Assembly (NCBI GenBank): GCA_041645075.1
Contig: JBAZQS010000002.1
Span: 1-64,000 of the forward strand
Origin: JBAZQS01 sp041645075
GTDB lineage: Bacteria; Patescibacteriota; Patescibacteriia; 2-01-FULL-39-33
DNA: 64,000 bases
Reading direction: 5' to 3'
In this document: positions 41,905-50,525 of the stretch, one piece after another
How the letters are laid out: every line of letters starts with the position of its first letter
Numbering within the stretch: position 1 is the first letter of the stretch
Program-made: the position numbers and the translations under genes
The notes under the pieces: model-generated
What the model saw: the letters and a program-made list of their open reading frames with translations, nothing else
Databases searched by the model: none
What the model was told of the DNA's origin: nothing

Positions 41905-43503
41905 ATGCTAGACACCTTTAAAAGAGCCACGGCAGAGGTTTTGGCCGCCATCCATCAGGAAATGAAGATTCGCCGGACAAATGAGGTTTTCCTTTTATTC
42001 ACCATGGGAAGCCAGTTTGACCATTTGATTTTCCAGGCCCTAAGCAAGCTTGGAATTTATTGTCTTATTGCCGACCCGGCTTCGGTCACGGCCACTGATG
42101 TTTCCGCGCTCAAACCAGTGGGCATTATAATTTCAGGCGGACCCGCTTCGGTTCAGGCCGAGCCGCCGCCATTTGATGAAAAAATTTTTGACCTCGGCAT
42201 CCCGGTGCTTGGCATTTGCCTTGGGTTTCAGATGTGGGCAAAACATATTGGCGTTTGCGTGGCGTCGTCTCTTCATAAGGAATTTGGCACGCATCAGGCA
42301 ATAGTAATATCCGATAGCGGGCTTTTTAATGGTTGTGATTCAATAATTTCCGTGCTTCAGAGCCATGGCGATCAAGTAGAATTCAATGATCGCCTGAAAA
42401 TTTTGGCTTTAACCTCCAAAATTCTGTCCGCGGCTTCATATCAGCATTTATATGGCGTGCAATTCCATCCCGAAGTCACGGAAACCATTTGCGGACCGCT
42501 TATTTTTCAAAATTTTTGTTTTAAAATTTGCGGCGCTAAGGATTGTTTTCCGGCGCATAACGTCGCTGAGCAAAAAATTATTCAGCTTCATGAAGAAGTC
42601 GGTGATAAAAGAGTTCTCCTCGCGCTCTCGGGCGGATCGGACTCATCAACCGTGGCTTATCTGCTGAAGGAGGCAATCAAAAATCAAGCTGGTCAAATCC
42701 GAGCGGTTTATATCAAGGGACTTGACCGTCCTGATGACGAATTATTCGTCCGAAAGCATTTTAGCCATCAATCATGGCTGGAGCTTGTCATTATTGATGC
42801 CACTGTTCAATTTTTGGAAGCGCTTGCCGGAAAGAGCGGTATGCGAGATAAGCGTCTGGCCATGCGCTCGGTCTATAAGGATATTTTAGAAGTTCAAGCC
42901 AAAGAGTTTGGCGCTGATTTCATCGCTCAAGGCACCTTATACACCGACATTTCCGAAAGCGGCGGCGGTCTGGCCAGTGGCGCGCGAAAAGCGGTAATTA
43001 AAATTCACCATAATACCAACTTGGGATTTAGCCTTCCCGAGCTTACGCCCCTTGATGATTGCGTTAAAGACGGGGGACGCAATATTGGCCGAGACATTGG
43101 CGTGCCCGAAGAGCTTTTGGTCCGCCATCCATTTCCCGGTCCCGGCCTTGCGGTTCGGATTGAAGGAGAGGTTACGGCCGAAAAACTGGCTATGGCCCGA
43201 CAGCTCGACGGTATTTATATTGAGGAGCTTCGCCGAGCCGATCTTTATCGGCAAATATGGCAAGCGGGAGCCGTGGTTACTCTCTCAATCCACACTTATA
43301 CCAAAGGCGATGATGCCGGTAGCGGACCCGTTATTGCCCTGTGGGCGGTTTGGAGCGTGAATGGATTTACGGCCCGAGCCGCTTTCCTGCCCCCTGATTT
43401 TATTGAGCATTTAATTCGGCGAATCGGAAACGAGGTTTTAGGCATCGGCGCCATTGTTTATCGCTATTCCGACAAGCCACCCTCTACTATTGAGTGGGGA
43501 TAG
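41905..43503 (+). CDS. guaA: GMP synthase (glutamine-hydrolysing)
   Basis: About 532 residues from ATG 41905, chosen for its AAGGAGAAT site; the frame continues 12 codons upstream without SD. Class I amidotransferase domain with GICLGFQMWAK (Cys nucleophile) and GVQFHPEVTET (His-Glu). ATP-pyrophosphatase P-loop LALSGGSDSSTVAYLL near residue 252. The C-terminal dimerisation domain has RHPFPGPGLAVRI and ends KPPSTIEWG. It converts XMP to GMP. LGFQ replaces the commoner YGMQ after the nucleophile. Confidence 0.95.
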   Translation: MLDTFKRATAEVLAAIHQEMKIRRTNEVFLLFTMGSQFDHLIFQALSKLGIYCLIADPASVTATDVSALKPVGIIISGGPASVQAEPPPFDEKIFDLGIPVLGICLGFQMWAKHIGVCVASSLHKEFGTHQAIVISDSGLFNGCDSIISVLQSHGDQVEFNDRLKILALTSKILSAASYQHLYGVQFHPEVTETICGPLIFQNFCFKICGAKDCFPAHNVAEQKIIQLHEEVGDKRVLLALSGGSDSSTVAYLLKEAIKNQAGQIRAVYIKGLDRPDDELFVRKHFSHQSWLELVIIDATVQFLEALAGKSGMRDKRLAMRSVYKDILEVQAKEFGADFIAQGTLYTDISESGGGLASGARKAVIKIHHNTNLGFSLPELTPLDDCVKDGGRNIGRDIGVPEELLVRHPFPGPGLAVRIEGEVTAEKLAMARQLDGIYIEELRRADLYRQIWQAGAVVTLSIHTYTKGDDAGSGPVIALWAVWSVNGFTARAAFLPPDFIEHLIRRIGNEVLGIGAIVYRYSDKPPSTIEWG

Positions 43504-43505
43504 TA

Positions 43506-43537
43506 TGAGATGGTTACAAAACTATATTTCTCTAAAT
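43506..43537 (+). repeat. Solo terminal repeat of the MITE-like element
   Basis: About 31 bases identical to the left end of the element at 63664 (TGAGATGGTTACAAAACTAT then ATTTCTCTAAAT). They lie directly after guaA, and no second end is seen nearby. Confidence 0.75.
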
Positions 43538-43675
43538 CCGATTATCTTATAAAAGAGATGGTCGGTTTTTTTTGATTTTTAAATAACAAATTTTATCCTC
43601 TCTTGATTAAATAATCAAATTGTGATATAGTTACCAGAGGTCATCGCGCCTATTCTAATTAATTAAAAAATTACA

Positions 43676-43831
43676 ATGGACGACCAACAGAACCCGGCAG
43701 TGGATCCTCAAAAAGAGGCCACGGCTGTGGAAGAATCAACAGAAGAGCAGACAGAAGAAGAAACTTCAACACCGGAAGTCACAACCGAAGAAGAAGTTAC
43801 ACCTGAAAAAACCGAAGATACACAAGAGTAA
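43676..43831 (+). CDS. Small very acidic protein (51 residues)
   Basis: The ATG frame MDDQQNPAVDPQKEATAVEE runs on in Glu/Thr-rich sequence to TEDTQE. About one third of residues are Asp or Glu; there are no Cys, aromatics or hydrophobic core, so it is probably disordered. A perfect terminator follows the stop codon by about five bases and a TATAG-type box precedes it, which supports a real small gene. Function unknown. Confidence 0.6.
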   Translation: MDDQQNPAVDPQKEATAVEESTEEQTEEETSTPEVTTEEEVTPEKTEDTQE

Positions 43832-43835
43832 ATTT

Positions 43836-43871
43836 CAAATCCCACCCTTACCGGTGGGATTTGTTTTTTTA
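43836..43871 (+). terminator. Rho-independent terminator
   Basis: Perfect 11-bp stem CAAATCCCACC / GGTGGGATTTG, 6-base loop, eight T. Confidence 0.9.
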
Positions 43872-43943
43872 TTTTAATTTTAGAAGCCAGATTAAGAATT
43901 TAAATTTGACTATAAACCGCATTGGTAATAAAATTAATTAATT

Positions 43944-44942
43944 ATGAATATAGAAAAATTATTTACAATCTTAAAAGAACAACCCGTCTATCGCGTCAAG
44001 CAAGTCAAAACCGCGATTTTTAAAAATTTAATAGATGACTGGGCCGGGGCATTAAATTTGCCGCTTACTTTGCGCGAAGAATTAAATAAGGACTGTCCAC
44101 TACAAATTGACGGCCAAGTTTTTCAATCCACCGATAAATCATTTAAGTCGCTTATTACTTTGGCCGATGGTTTAAAAATTGAGTCGGTTTTGCTTGGCCA
44201 TAAAGACGGCCATCACACCATTTGTGTTTCTTCGCAGATTGGCTGTCCGCTCAAGTGCGGATTTTGCGCGACCGGACAAATGGGTTTTAAAAGAAATCTA
44301 ACCGTCTGGGAAATTGTGATGCAGGTTTTGTTTTTTTTGAGATATTTGAAAGCCAAAAAAATTGATTTGGAAAAATCAATTAATGTGGTTTTTATGGGCA
44401 TGGGCGAGCCGTTTTTAAATTATGATAATGTGATGGCGGCGATAAAAATTTTAAACGATAAAGACGGGCTCAATATCGGCGCGCGGCATATTTCAATTTC
44501 CACCGTCGGCATTATTGAGGGGATAAATAAATTAGCCAAAGAAAATTTGCAAGTTAACCTGGCGATTTCTTTGCATGCGCCGGAAGATTCTCTTCGTTCA
44601 AAACTGGTGCCGGTCAATGAAAAATATTCTATTGGAAAAATACTATCTGCTGTTGATAGCTATATTGAAAAAACCTCTCGCCGGGTGATGTTTGAATATA
44701 TTCTCGTTGATGGCGTCAACGACCGCGAAAAGGACGCGGAACAGTTAGCGGCCTTAATGGACCGTCCTTTATACTTTGTTAATTTAATCTCTTATAATCC
44801 CACGGGTAAATTCAAACCGTCGTCCGCGGAGAATATTAATCGCTTTCGCCAGACCTTACAGCGTTCGGGAATTTTTGTGACCCAGCGCTATCATTTTGGC
44901 GGTAAAATCAAAGCCGCTTGCGGCCAACTGGCAGGTGATTGA
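43944..44942 (+). CDS. rlmN: 23S rRNA/tRNA A2503/A37 C2-methyltransferase
   Basis: 332 residues. The radical-SAM cluster motif CPLKCGFCATGQMGFKRNL has three Cys at about 102, 106 and 109. VVFMGMGEPFLNYDNVM, the C-terminal catalytic Cys in KIKAACGQL, and SLHAPED are the RlmN signatures. It methylates A2503 of 23S rRNA and A37 of some tRNAs. AT-rich leader, no SD. Confidence 0.95.
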   Translation: MNIEKLFTILKEQPVYRVKQVKTAIFKNLIDDWAGALNLPLTLREELNKDCPLQIDGQVFQSTDKSFKSLITLADGLKIESVLLGHKDGHHTICVSSQIGCPLKCGFCATGQMGFKRNLTVWEIVMQVLFFLRYLKAKKIDLEKSINVVFMGMGEPFLNYDNVMAAIKILNDKDGLNIGARHISISTVGIIEGINKLAKENLQVNLAISLHAPEDSLRSKLVPVNEKYSIGKILSAVDSYIEKTSRRVMFEYILVDGVNDREKDAEQLAALMDRPLYFVNLISYNPTGKFKPSSAENINRFRQTLQRSGIFVTQRYHFGGKIKAACGQLAGD

Positions 44943-45032
44943 CTTTTCTGAATTTTTTAGGTAAATTATAGGCACTATATTGGAGGGTATACGCACCTTC
45001 TATTTTTATTTTAAAGCAAAGGAGAATGCTTA

Positions 45033-45764
45033 ATGTCGCATTCTACAGAATTGCCACCCGAGCGATTGCTTAAAGTATCAGCAAAAGAACTCGAGATGAA
45101 ACGATTTGAGTCATCGGAAATTGAAGCAATTTTTAGGGCCTGCAATGCCTTTTGGTTGCATAATGGCAACCCAAAGAAACCGCACGTGGTTTTGACCTCG
45201 GGCCTTTGCAGTAATGGCTACATCAATTGCCGCGAAGTGCTTAAACGCAGTAATCTTTGCCAAATCATGGCCCAGCAACTTGTCTATTTACTTGAGCACT
45301 ATCGGAGTTGGCTTGATAATTTTAATAACCCCATCGAATGGGTGGTTGGTTCGGCTTCGGCCTCAACCGGTCTTGCCAAAGACGTGGCCAATATCCTCGG
45401 CGCCAAATGGTACCCGCTTCAAAAGGGTCCGGACAAAACCCAGATTTGGGACGGGGTGATTATTGAAGAGGGAGAAACGGTTCTGCACGTTGAGGAATTA
45501 ATGACCACGGCACTCACCGCCAAAATGGTGCGGCAAGGCATTAAAGCGGCGCATAAACACCCGATTAATTTCCTGCCGTTTTTGCCGGTCATCATTCATC
45601 GCCCGGATCGTGGCGAAGGTGATGAGGTAGATGGCAGTAAAGTTATCCACCTTAATCATTATGACATTTGGGCTATGCCGCAAGAAAATTGTCCGCTTTG
45701 CGCTCAGGGTTCGGAGCGCATCGTGCCCAAGGGTGAAAATTGGAATCGGCTGATTAACGGCTGA
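45033..45764 (+). CDS. pyrE: Orotate phosphoribosyltransferase-like protein
   Basis: 243 residues, PRTase fold. HVVLTSGLCSNGYINCREVL near 50 matches the OPRT orotate-binding loop, and WVVGSASASTGLAKDVANIL near 110 resembles the OPRT dinucleotide site. The PRPP motif is changed: ETVLHVEELMTTALTAKMV near 155 has VEELMTT where OPRT has VEDVxTTG. It precedes pyrF, so UMP synthesis from orotate is the best reading. AAAGGAG site present. Some PRTase divergence makes exact activity slightly uncertain. Confidence 0.82.
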   Translation: MSHSTELPPERLLKVSAKELEMKRFESSEIEAIFRACNAFWLHNGNPKKPHVVLTSGLCSNGYINCREVLKRSNLCQIMAQQLVYLLEHYRSWLDNFNNPIEWVVGSASASTGLAKDVANILGAKWYPLQKGPDKTQIWDGVIIEEGETVLHVEELMTTALTAKMVRQGIKAAHKHPINFLPFLPVIIHRPDRGEGDEVDGSKVIHLNHYDIWAMPQENCPLCAQGSERIVPKGENWNRLING

Positions 45765-45799
45765 TTTAAAATCTCAAACGAAAAAGAGGACGCTTATCA

Positions 45800-46657
45800 A
45801 TGAATTTAGAACCCGATGCAAGCTTCAATGACATTCTGTTTGCGGTCCAGGCAAATCGCATGAGTCACTTATGTGTTGGTCTTGATCCCGACCAAAAATT
45901 ATGGCCGATTCATATTCCGTTTACGCCCAATGGCCTGCTTCGTTGGGCCAAGGCCATTGTGGATGCCACCGCAGAGTATGCCTGCATTTTCAAGCCCAAT
46001 GCCGCCTTCTGGGAAGTCATGAGAGCGGAGCGGCAATTGGAAAAGTTGATCGCCTACATTCAGGAAAATTTGACCCAGGCAATTTTTGATGGCAAACGTG
46101 GCGACATCGGCGCAACCGCTGAAAAATATGCCCAAGCGGTTTTTGGCAATTATAATGCCGATGCGGCGACCGTTAATCCATATTTGGGCTTAGATACGCT
46201 TGACCCGTGGATTGAGGCGGGACAAGGCCGAGCGATTTTCGTGCTTTGCCATACCACCAATCCCGGCGCCAAGCAAACCCAGGAAAAAAAACTTGCCTCT
46301 GGGGAGATGATCTTTGAGGATCTGGCGCATGAGCTTTCGTTAAAACACGTCAGCATTCAAGGAGACCGGGGCAAGAATTGTCAAATCGGCTTGGTCATGG
46401 CCGCGACCTTTCCCGATCAGATTAAGGCGCTTTATGGCAAAATCGCCATGAACATGCCTCTACTTCTGCCGGGCGTGGGCAAGCAAGAGGGGGATTTGAA
46501 GGCGACTGTGGCCAATGCCAAAATTTATCCTTTCTTTATTAATGTCTCCAGCAAAATCGGCCACGCGTCAACTGGTCGGAGTTTTGCCAGAGACGCCGCC
46601 CTGGCCGCCAAGAAATACCGCGACGAAATCAATCAGGCCCTGGCCGAAGCCGGGTAA
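45800..46657 (+). CDS. pyrF: Orotidine 5'-phosphate decarboxylase (type 2)
   Basis: 285 residues, longer than the E. coli type, as in subfamily 2. CVGLDPDQKLWP at the N terminus, FKPNAAFWEV, the catalytic Lys/Asp array DGKRGDIGATAEKYAQAVF near 96-114, VNPYLGLDTLDPW, and LLLPGVGKQEGD near 230. It decarboxylates OMP to UMP. The gene follows pyrE by 35 bases with a GAGGA-type site. Codon use is more GC-rich than in rlmN or uvrD. Confidence 0.93.
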   Translation: MNLEPDASFNDILFAVQANRMSHLCVGLDPDQKLWPIHIPFTPNGLLRWAKAIVDATAEYACIFKPNAAFWEVMRAERQLEKLIAYIQENLTQAIFDGKRGDIGATAEKYAQAVFGNYNADAATVNPYLGLDTLDPWIEAGQGRAIFVLCHTTNPGAKQTQEKKLASGEMIFEDLAHELSLKHVSIQGDRGKNCQIGLVMAATFPDQIKALYGKIAMNMPLLLPGVGKQEGDLKATVANAKIYPFFINVSSKIGHASTGRSFARDAALAAKKYRDEINQALAEAG

Positions 46658-46724
46658 AAAGTGACAACCACCTTTGCGGTTACTGCCAGCTTAGCCCAAA
46701 AGAAAAAATAGAACAATAATAAAT

Positions 46725-46751
46725 CCGCATCCAAAAAAGATGCGGTTTTTT
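46725..46751 (+). terminator. Rho-independent terminator
   Basis: CCGCATC / GATGCGG, A-rich loop, six T. It ends the pyrE-pyrF unit. Confidence 0.9.
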
Positions 46752-46782
46752 AATTTTTACAAATTATGATAAACTTTAATTT

Positions 46783-49700
46783 ATGAGCAACAACTTGGAA
46801 AATTTAAATAGCGAACAGCAACAAGCGGTTATCCACGACGATGGACCGCTTTTAATCGTGGCTGGCGCCGGCACGGGCAAAACCACGGTGATTACCCAAC
46901 GCATTTCATATTTGATTAATGAAAAAAAATGCCGGCCCGAGGAAATTTTGGCTTTAACTTTCACGGATAAGGCCGCCGGAGAAATGGAGGAAAGGGTGGA
47001 TCGCCTCTTGCCTTACGGCTATGTGGATTTATGGATTTCCACCTTTCATGCTTTTGCCGAACGCATTTTGAAAGACCATGGTTTGGAAATCGGCCTGCCC
47101 AATGATTTTAAACTACTCTCCGCGACCCAGCAATGGCTGATTGTCCGCCAGAATTTAGATAAATTCAATCTTGACTATTATCGTCCGCTTGGCAATCCCA
47201 CTAAATTTATTCACGCTTTAATAAAACATTTTTCCCGCGCCAAAGATGAAAATATCAGCGCCCAAGATTATCTTAAATATGTGGAGGATTTAAAAATGAA
47301 TTCTGACTCGGCCGAATACGTCAGAACCATTATTGACGAAGAAACCGCTAACCAACTTTCTAAAAAAGAATTAAAAGAGGTTTTGGCGCATGAAATTTTA
47401 AAACAGGAAGAAGTGGCTAATGCCTATCATATTTATCAGCAGTTGTTATTGGATAATAATGCTTTGGATTTCGGTGATTTGATAAATTATTGCCTCAAAT
47501 TATTCAGCGAAAGAAAAAATCTGCTCGCCAAATACCGCAGTCAATTCAAATATATTTTGGTAGACGAATTTCAGGATGTTAATTATGCCCAATATGAATT
47601 AGTAAAAATCATCGGAGCTCCTAAAAATAATATTACCGTTGTTGGAGATGATGATCAATCAATCTATCGGTTCCGCGGGGCATCCATTGCCAATATTTTA
47701 CAGTTCAAAGATGATTACCCGAATCTTAAAGAAATATTTTTGACCGCCAATTACCGCAGCCGGCAGAATATTCTGGACCTGTCTTATAAATTCATTCAGC
47801 AGAATAATCCTTATCGGCTGGAAGTGAAATTAGCCAAAGATAAAAAATTATGCAAAGTATTAAGAGCCGAACAAGAGGGAATAGCCGAGATATCGCATCT
47901 GCACGGCCACGCTTTGGCCGACGAAGTTAAAATTACGGTGGAAAAAATAATTGAACTGTATAATAAAAGTAAAAACACAAATTGGTCTGATTTTGCGATT
48001 TTGGTGCGTGCCAATGCCAGCGCCAACAATTTTATTTACGCGCTTGAGCGGGCCGATATCCCGTATAATTTTGTGGCTTCCCGGGGGCTTTACGCCAAAA
48101 ACGTGGTCTTGGATATTTTGGCGTATTTAAAATTATTGGATAATTATCATGAGAGTTCGGCCATGTATCGGATATTATCTTTGCCGATTTGGGGCTTTGA
48201 CGCCCGCGACATTATCAATCTTAATTATTGGTCCAAGCGCAAGGGCTGGTCTGTTTATGAATCTATGAAGCAAACCGCAATTTTAAATAATATTTCTCAT
48301 GAAGGCAAAAAACGTTTTGAGCAAATTTTAGGCCTGATTGACCGCCACGGCCAGATGATCCGAGAAAACAAAAATACCACGGAAATTATCCAGGCCTTTC
48401 TGATTGATACGGGCTATCTGAAAAATTTAACCGCCATAGACAATCAAATTCATAGAGAGCAATTAAATTATCTAAATCAATTTTATAAAAAAGTTCAGGA
48501 ATTTGAATTGGAAACCGACGAAAAAGGCGTAAGAAATTTTTTGGCCTTAATCGGACTGGAGCTTGAATCGGGCGAAGAGGGAACATTGAAACAAAACCTG
48601 GAAGAGGAGGGGCCGGATGCGGTCAAAATCATGACCGTGCACGCGGCCAAGGGACTGGAATTTAAATATGTTTTTATTGTTAACTTGGTAGATAAAAAAT
48701 TTCCTTCCGTGAGCCAGTCCGAGCCCATTGAGTTGCCGGAAAAATTAATTAAGGAGATTACGGCCGAGGGCGATATCCATTTGCAGGAGGAAAGGCGATT
48801 ATTTTATGTGGGTATGACCAGAGCCAAGGAAGGCCTGTATTTTACTTCGGCCGATGATTACGGCGGGAACAGAAAGAAAAAACTATCCAGATTTTTAATT
48901 GAGCTGTCAGAGGCGGGTTTGGAATTATCTTCCTCCGAATCCCCCCTCCCCTTTACAAGGGGAGGGTTGGGGAGGGGTCTTGTTGGTGAAGATAAATTAG
49001 ACACGCCAAATAAAAAGAAAGAGATAATTGAAAATTTACTCCCGGCTACTTTTTCTTTCAGCCAGATCAGGGCTTTTGAAAGTTGCCCCTATCAATATCG
49101 TTTTGCTTATATTTTAAAAGTCCCGACCAAGGGCAACCCCCAATTTTCTTTCGGCAAGACCATCCACTCAACATTGCAGAAATATTTCCAATTGGCTAAT
49201 TTGCGAAAAATGAGCCGGCAGAAGAATTTATTCGGCGATGAAACGGCGTCAAAAATTCCCACCGGCGAAGAATTATTAAAAATTTATGAGACGTCGTTTA
49301 TTGACGATTGGTATCCGGACCGCAAAACCAAAGAGCAATATTTTGAAAAAGGGAAAAAAGCGCTTAAAGAGTTTTATGAAAAACACAAAGATAATTTGCC
49401 CGAGGTTAAATTTTTGGAATACCCGTTTAATTTGAAAATTAAAAATGACGCGGTTTATGCTTTTTTTGGCGTGATTGACCGGGTAGATAAGACAAATGAG
49501 GGGATAAGGATTGTTGATTACAAAACCGGCCGAGTAAAAAATAAATTAGAGCCGGAAGATAAGGAACAGCTTTTAATCTATCAATTAGCCGCCCAGGAAG
49601 TGATGAAAGAAAAGGTTAAAGAATTAATTTTTTATTATATTGAAGAAAATAAAGAAATGGCATTTTTGGGGACGGACAAAGAGTTGGATAAGTTAAAGAA

Positions 49701-49809
49701 AAAAATTATCGCTATCATAGAGGAAATTAAAAAGGGAAGTTTTCCGCCCAAACCGGGAAATATCTGCCAGTGGTGCGATTTTAATTCCATTTGCGAGTTT
49801 AAGGGATAG
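46783..49809 (+). CDS. UvrD/PcrA helicase fused to a Fe-S PD-(D/E)XK nuclease
   Basis: 1008 residues. SF1A helicase motifs: Q-motif LNSEQQQAV, Walker A GAGTGKTTVI near 30, DEFQDVN (II), DDDQSIYRFRGA (III), KIMTVHAAKGLEFKYVFIV (V) and RRLFYVGMTRAKEGLYF (VI). The C-terminal quarter (from about 765) is an AddB/Cas4-like nuclease: SCPYQYRF, RIVDYKTGRVK, and the cluster Cys set (ESCPYQ...CQWCDFNSICEF). It resembles AddA-type exonuclease-helicases for break repair. A G-run palindrome inserts about 14 residues (SPLPFTRGGLGRGL) near 720. Confidence 0.92.
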   Translation: MSNNLENLNSEQQQAVIHDDGPLLIVAGAGTGKTTVITQRISYLINEKKCRPEEILALTFTDKAAGEMEERVDRLLPYGYVDLWISTFHAFAERILKDHGLEIGLPNDFKLLSATQQWLIVRQNLDKFNLDYYRPLGNPTKFIHALIKHFSRAKDENISAQDYLKYVEDLKMNSDSAEYVRTIIDEETANQLSKKELKEVLAHEILKQEEVANAYHIYQQLLLDNNALDFGDLINYCLKLFSERKNLLAKYRSQFKYILVDEFQDVNYAQYELVKIIGAPKNNITVVGDDDQSIYRFRGASIANILQFKDDYPNLKEIFLTANYRSRQNILDLSYKFIQQNNPYRLEVKLAKDKKLCKVLRAEQEGIAEISHLHGHALADEVKITVEKIIELYNKSKNTNWSDFAILVRANASANNFIYALERADIPYNFVASRGLYAKNVVLDILAYLKLLDNYHESSAMYRILSLPIWGFDARDIINLNYWSKRKGWSVYESMKQTAILNNISHEGKKRFEQILGLIDRHGQMIRENKNTTEIIQAFLIDTGYLKNLTAIDNQIHREQLNYLNQFYKKVQEFELETDEKGVRNFLALIGLELESGEEGTLKQNLEEEGPDAVKIMTVHAAKGLEFKYVFIVNLVDKKFPSVSQSEPIELPEKLIKEITAEGDIHLQEERRLFYVGMTRAKEGLYFTSADDYGGNRKKKLSRFLIELSEAGLELSSSESPLPFTRGGLGRGLVGEDKLDTPNKKKEIIENLLPATFSFSQIRAFESCPYQYRFAYILKVPTKGNPQFSFGKTIHSTLQKYFQLANLRKMSRQKNLFGDETASKIPTGEELLKIYETSFIDDWYPDRKTKEQYFEKGKKALKEFYEKHKDNLPEVKFLEYPFNLKIKNDAVYAFFGVIDRVDKTNEGIRIVDYKTGRVKNKLEPEDKEQLLIYQLAAQEVMKEKVKELIFYYIEENKEMAFLGTDKELDKLKKKIIAIIEEIKKGSFPPKPGNICQWCDFNSICEFKG
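48941..48978. repeat. In-frame GC-rich palindrome in the helicase gene
   Basis: CCCCCCTCCCCTTTACAAGG followed by GGAGGGTTGGGGAGGGG. Same family as the repeats in two of the glycosyltransferases; it lies between the helicase and nuclease parts. Confidence 0.78.
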
Positions 49810-49929
49810 CTTGTAGGAATTAGCTTGTAGCTGGTAGTTTTATAAATAAAAAAATATAAATAGCCGATTTTTGGCTATTTTATTTTGGCCAAATTTAGAG
49901 TAAATAATCATTAAAACTTTTTGGTGGTC

Positions 49930-49958
49930 TTGACAATTTTAGCCACATGTGCTATAAT
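49930..49958 (+). promoter_or_regulatory. Consensus extended -10 promoter
   Basis: TTGACA, exactly 17 bases, TGC-TATAAT: a perfect sigma-70 consensus with an extended -10, the best in the window. It drives the leader hairpin, small peptide and downstream RNA fold. Confidence 0.85.
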
Positions 49959-49978
49959 GGACATATTAAGAATAAATC

Positions 49979-49996
49979 AGGACATTACAATATTTG
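49979..49996 (+). repeat. Direct repeat AGGACATTACAATATTTG, copy 1
   Basis: An 18-base repeat just before the leader hairpin; the second copy is at 50328-50345, 349 bases downstream. Confidence 0.75.
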
Positions 49997-50000
49997 AAGT

Positions 50001-50051
50001 TCCTCACTAGGGCGGTAGTCCAGTATTCTGGGTTTATCGCCGTAGTGAGGA
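50001..50051 (+). promoter_or_regulatory. Leader hairpin of the 48-residue peptide gene
   Basis: TCCTCACTA / TAGTGAGGA outer stem, GGCG/CGCC middle, CCAG/CTGG inner. It ends about 30 bases before the SD. Confidence 0.7.
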
Positions 50052-50092
50052 CATTTAAAGCAAAATCCAAAGTATCTTGAAAGGAGATTCTA

Positions 50093-50239
50093 ATGAGAAT
50101 GAAAATCCGAAAGCCAATGGGAACCGTTGTCCTGCTGGTGGCTCTCGCCATCTTCAACTTCTGTGCGGCAAGTTGGATGGGAGTCGCGAGCGGACTGCTC
50201 CTGCTGTCGCTCGTGCTCTACATCTACAGGACTCATTGA
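50093..50239 (+). CDS. Small hydrophobic membrane peptide (48 residues)
   Basis: The ATG follows AAAGGAGAT at good spacing. Basic start MRMKIRKP, then two hydrophobic stretches (GTVVLLVALAIFNFCAASW and GVASGLLLLSLVLYIY), ending RTH. Codons are strikingly GC-rich (CTG, CTC, GTC, ATC) against the local background. It sits behind a consensus promoter and structured leader and is followed by a second strong hairpin (50243-50283). It could be a small membrane regulator or a toxin-like peptide; neither is shown. Overlapping longer frames lack support. Confidence 0.65.
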   Translation: MRMKIRKPMGTVVLLVALAIFNFCAASWMGVASGLLLLSLVLYIYRTH

Positions 50240-50242
50240 GTA

Positions 50243-50283
50243 GGGGAGCGTCTGAGGTGAAAAACACCAAAAGACGCTCTCCC
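50243..50283 (+). other. Hairpin after the peptide gene
   Basis: GAGCGTCT/AGACGCTC with a GGG/CCC extension and an inner GGTG/CACC. No T-run follows, so it is more likely an mRNA-stabilising or processing structure than a terminator. Confidence 0.55.
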
Positions 50284-50327
50284 ACAAAACCATTTTGCGA
50301 ATTTAGATTGGCAAAATAGTTTTGGAG

Positions 50328-50345
50328 AGGACATTACAATATTTG
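50328..50345 (+). repeat. Direct repeat AGGACATTACAATATTTG, copy 2
   Basis: The same 18 bases as 49979-49996, again just upstream of a structured RNA segment. Confidence 0.75.
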
Positions 50346-50353
50346 GAGCCATA

Positions 50354-50519
50354 ATTTAGAGGAGGGGGAGAGTATTAGCGCCAATCTATCTAAAAGGATT
50401 CTTATTGGGTTTACTCAATATCAATCCTTTATAAAATAGCGGCGCCTGCCGCTCTCGGTAAATTTCAGGTCACAAACAATTTATTGTAAGGACCGGAAGA
50501 AATTTAACCATCCTCTATA
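50354..50519 (+). ncRNA. Putative multibranched structured RNA
   Basis: Closing stem AGAGGA (50358) with TCCTCT (50511). Arm one stacks GAGAG/CTCTC, GCGCC/GGCGC, AAAGGATT/AATCCTTT and a terminal ATTG/CAAT. Arm two has GGTAAATTTC/GAAATTTAACC, GGTC/GACC and CAAT/ATTG. Nearly all of the segment is accounted for by nested pairs, which is unlikely by chance. No coding frame fits. I do not recognise a known RNA family. It is probably on the transcript from the promoter at 49930. Confidence 0.6.
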
Positions 50520-50525
50520 TTATCG

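Noticed and set aside
50077..50319. 80-codon frame overlapping the 48-residue peptide
   Set aside because: Its ATG lies inside the SD region of the peptide gene, and it crosses a strong hairpin with low-complexity charged content.
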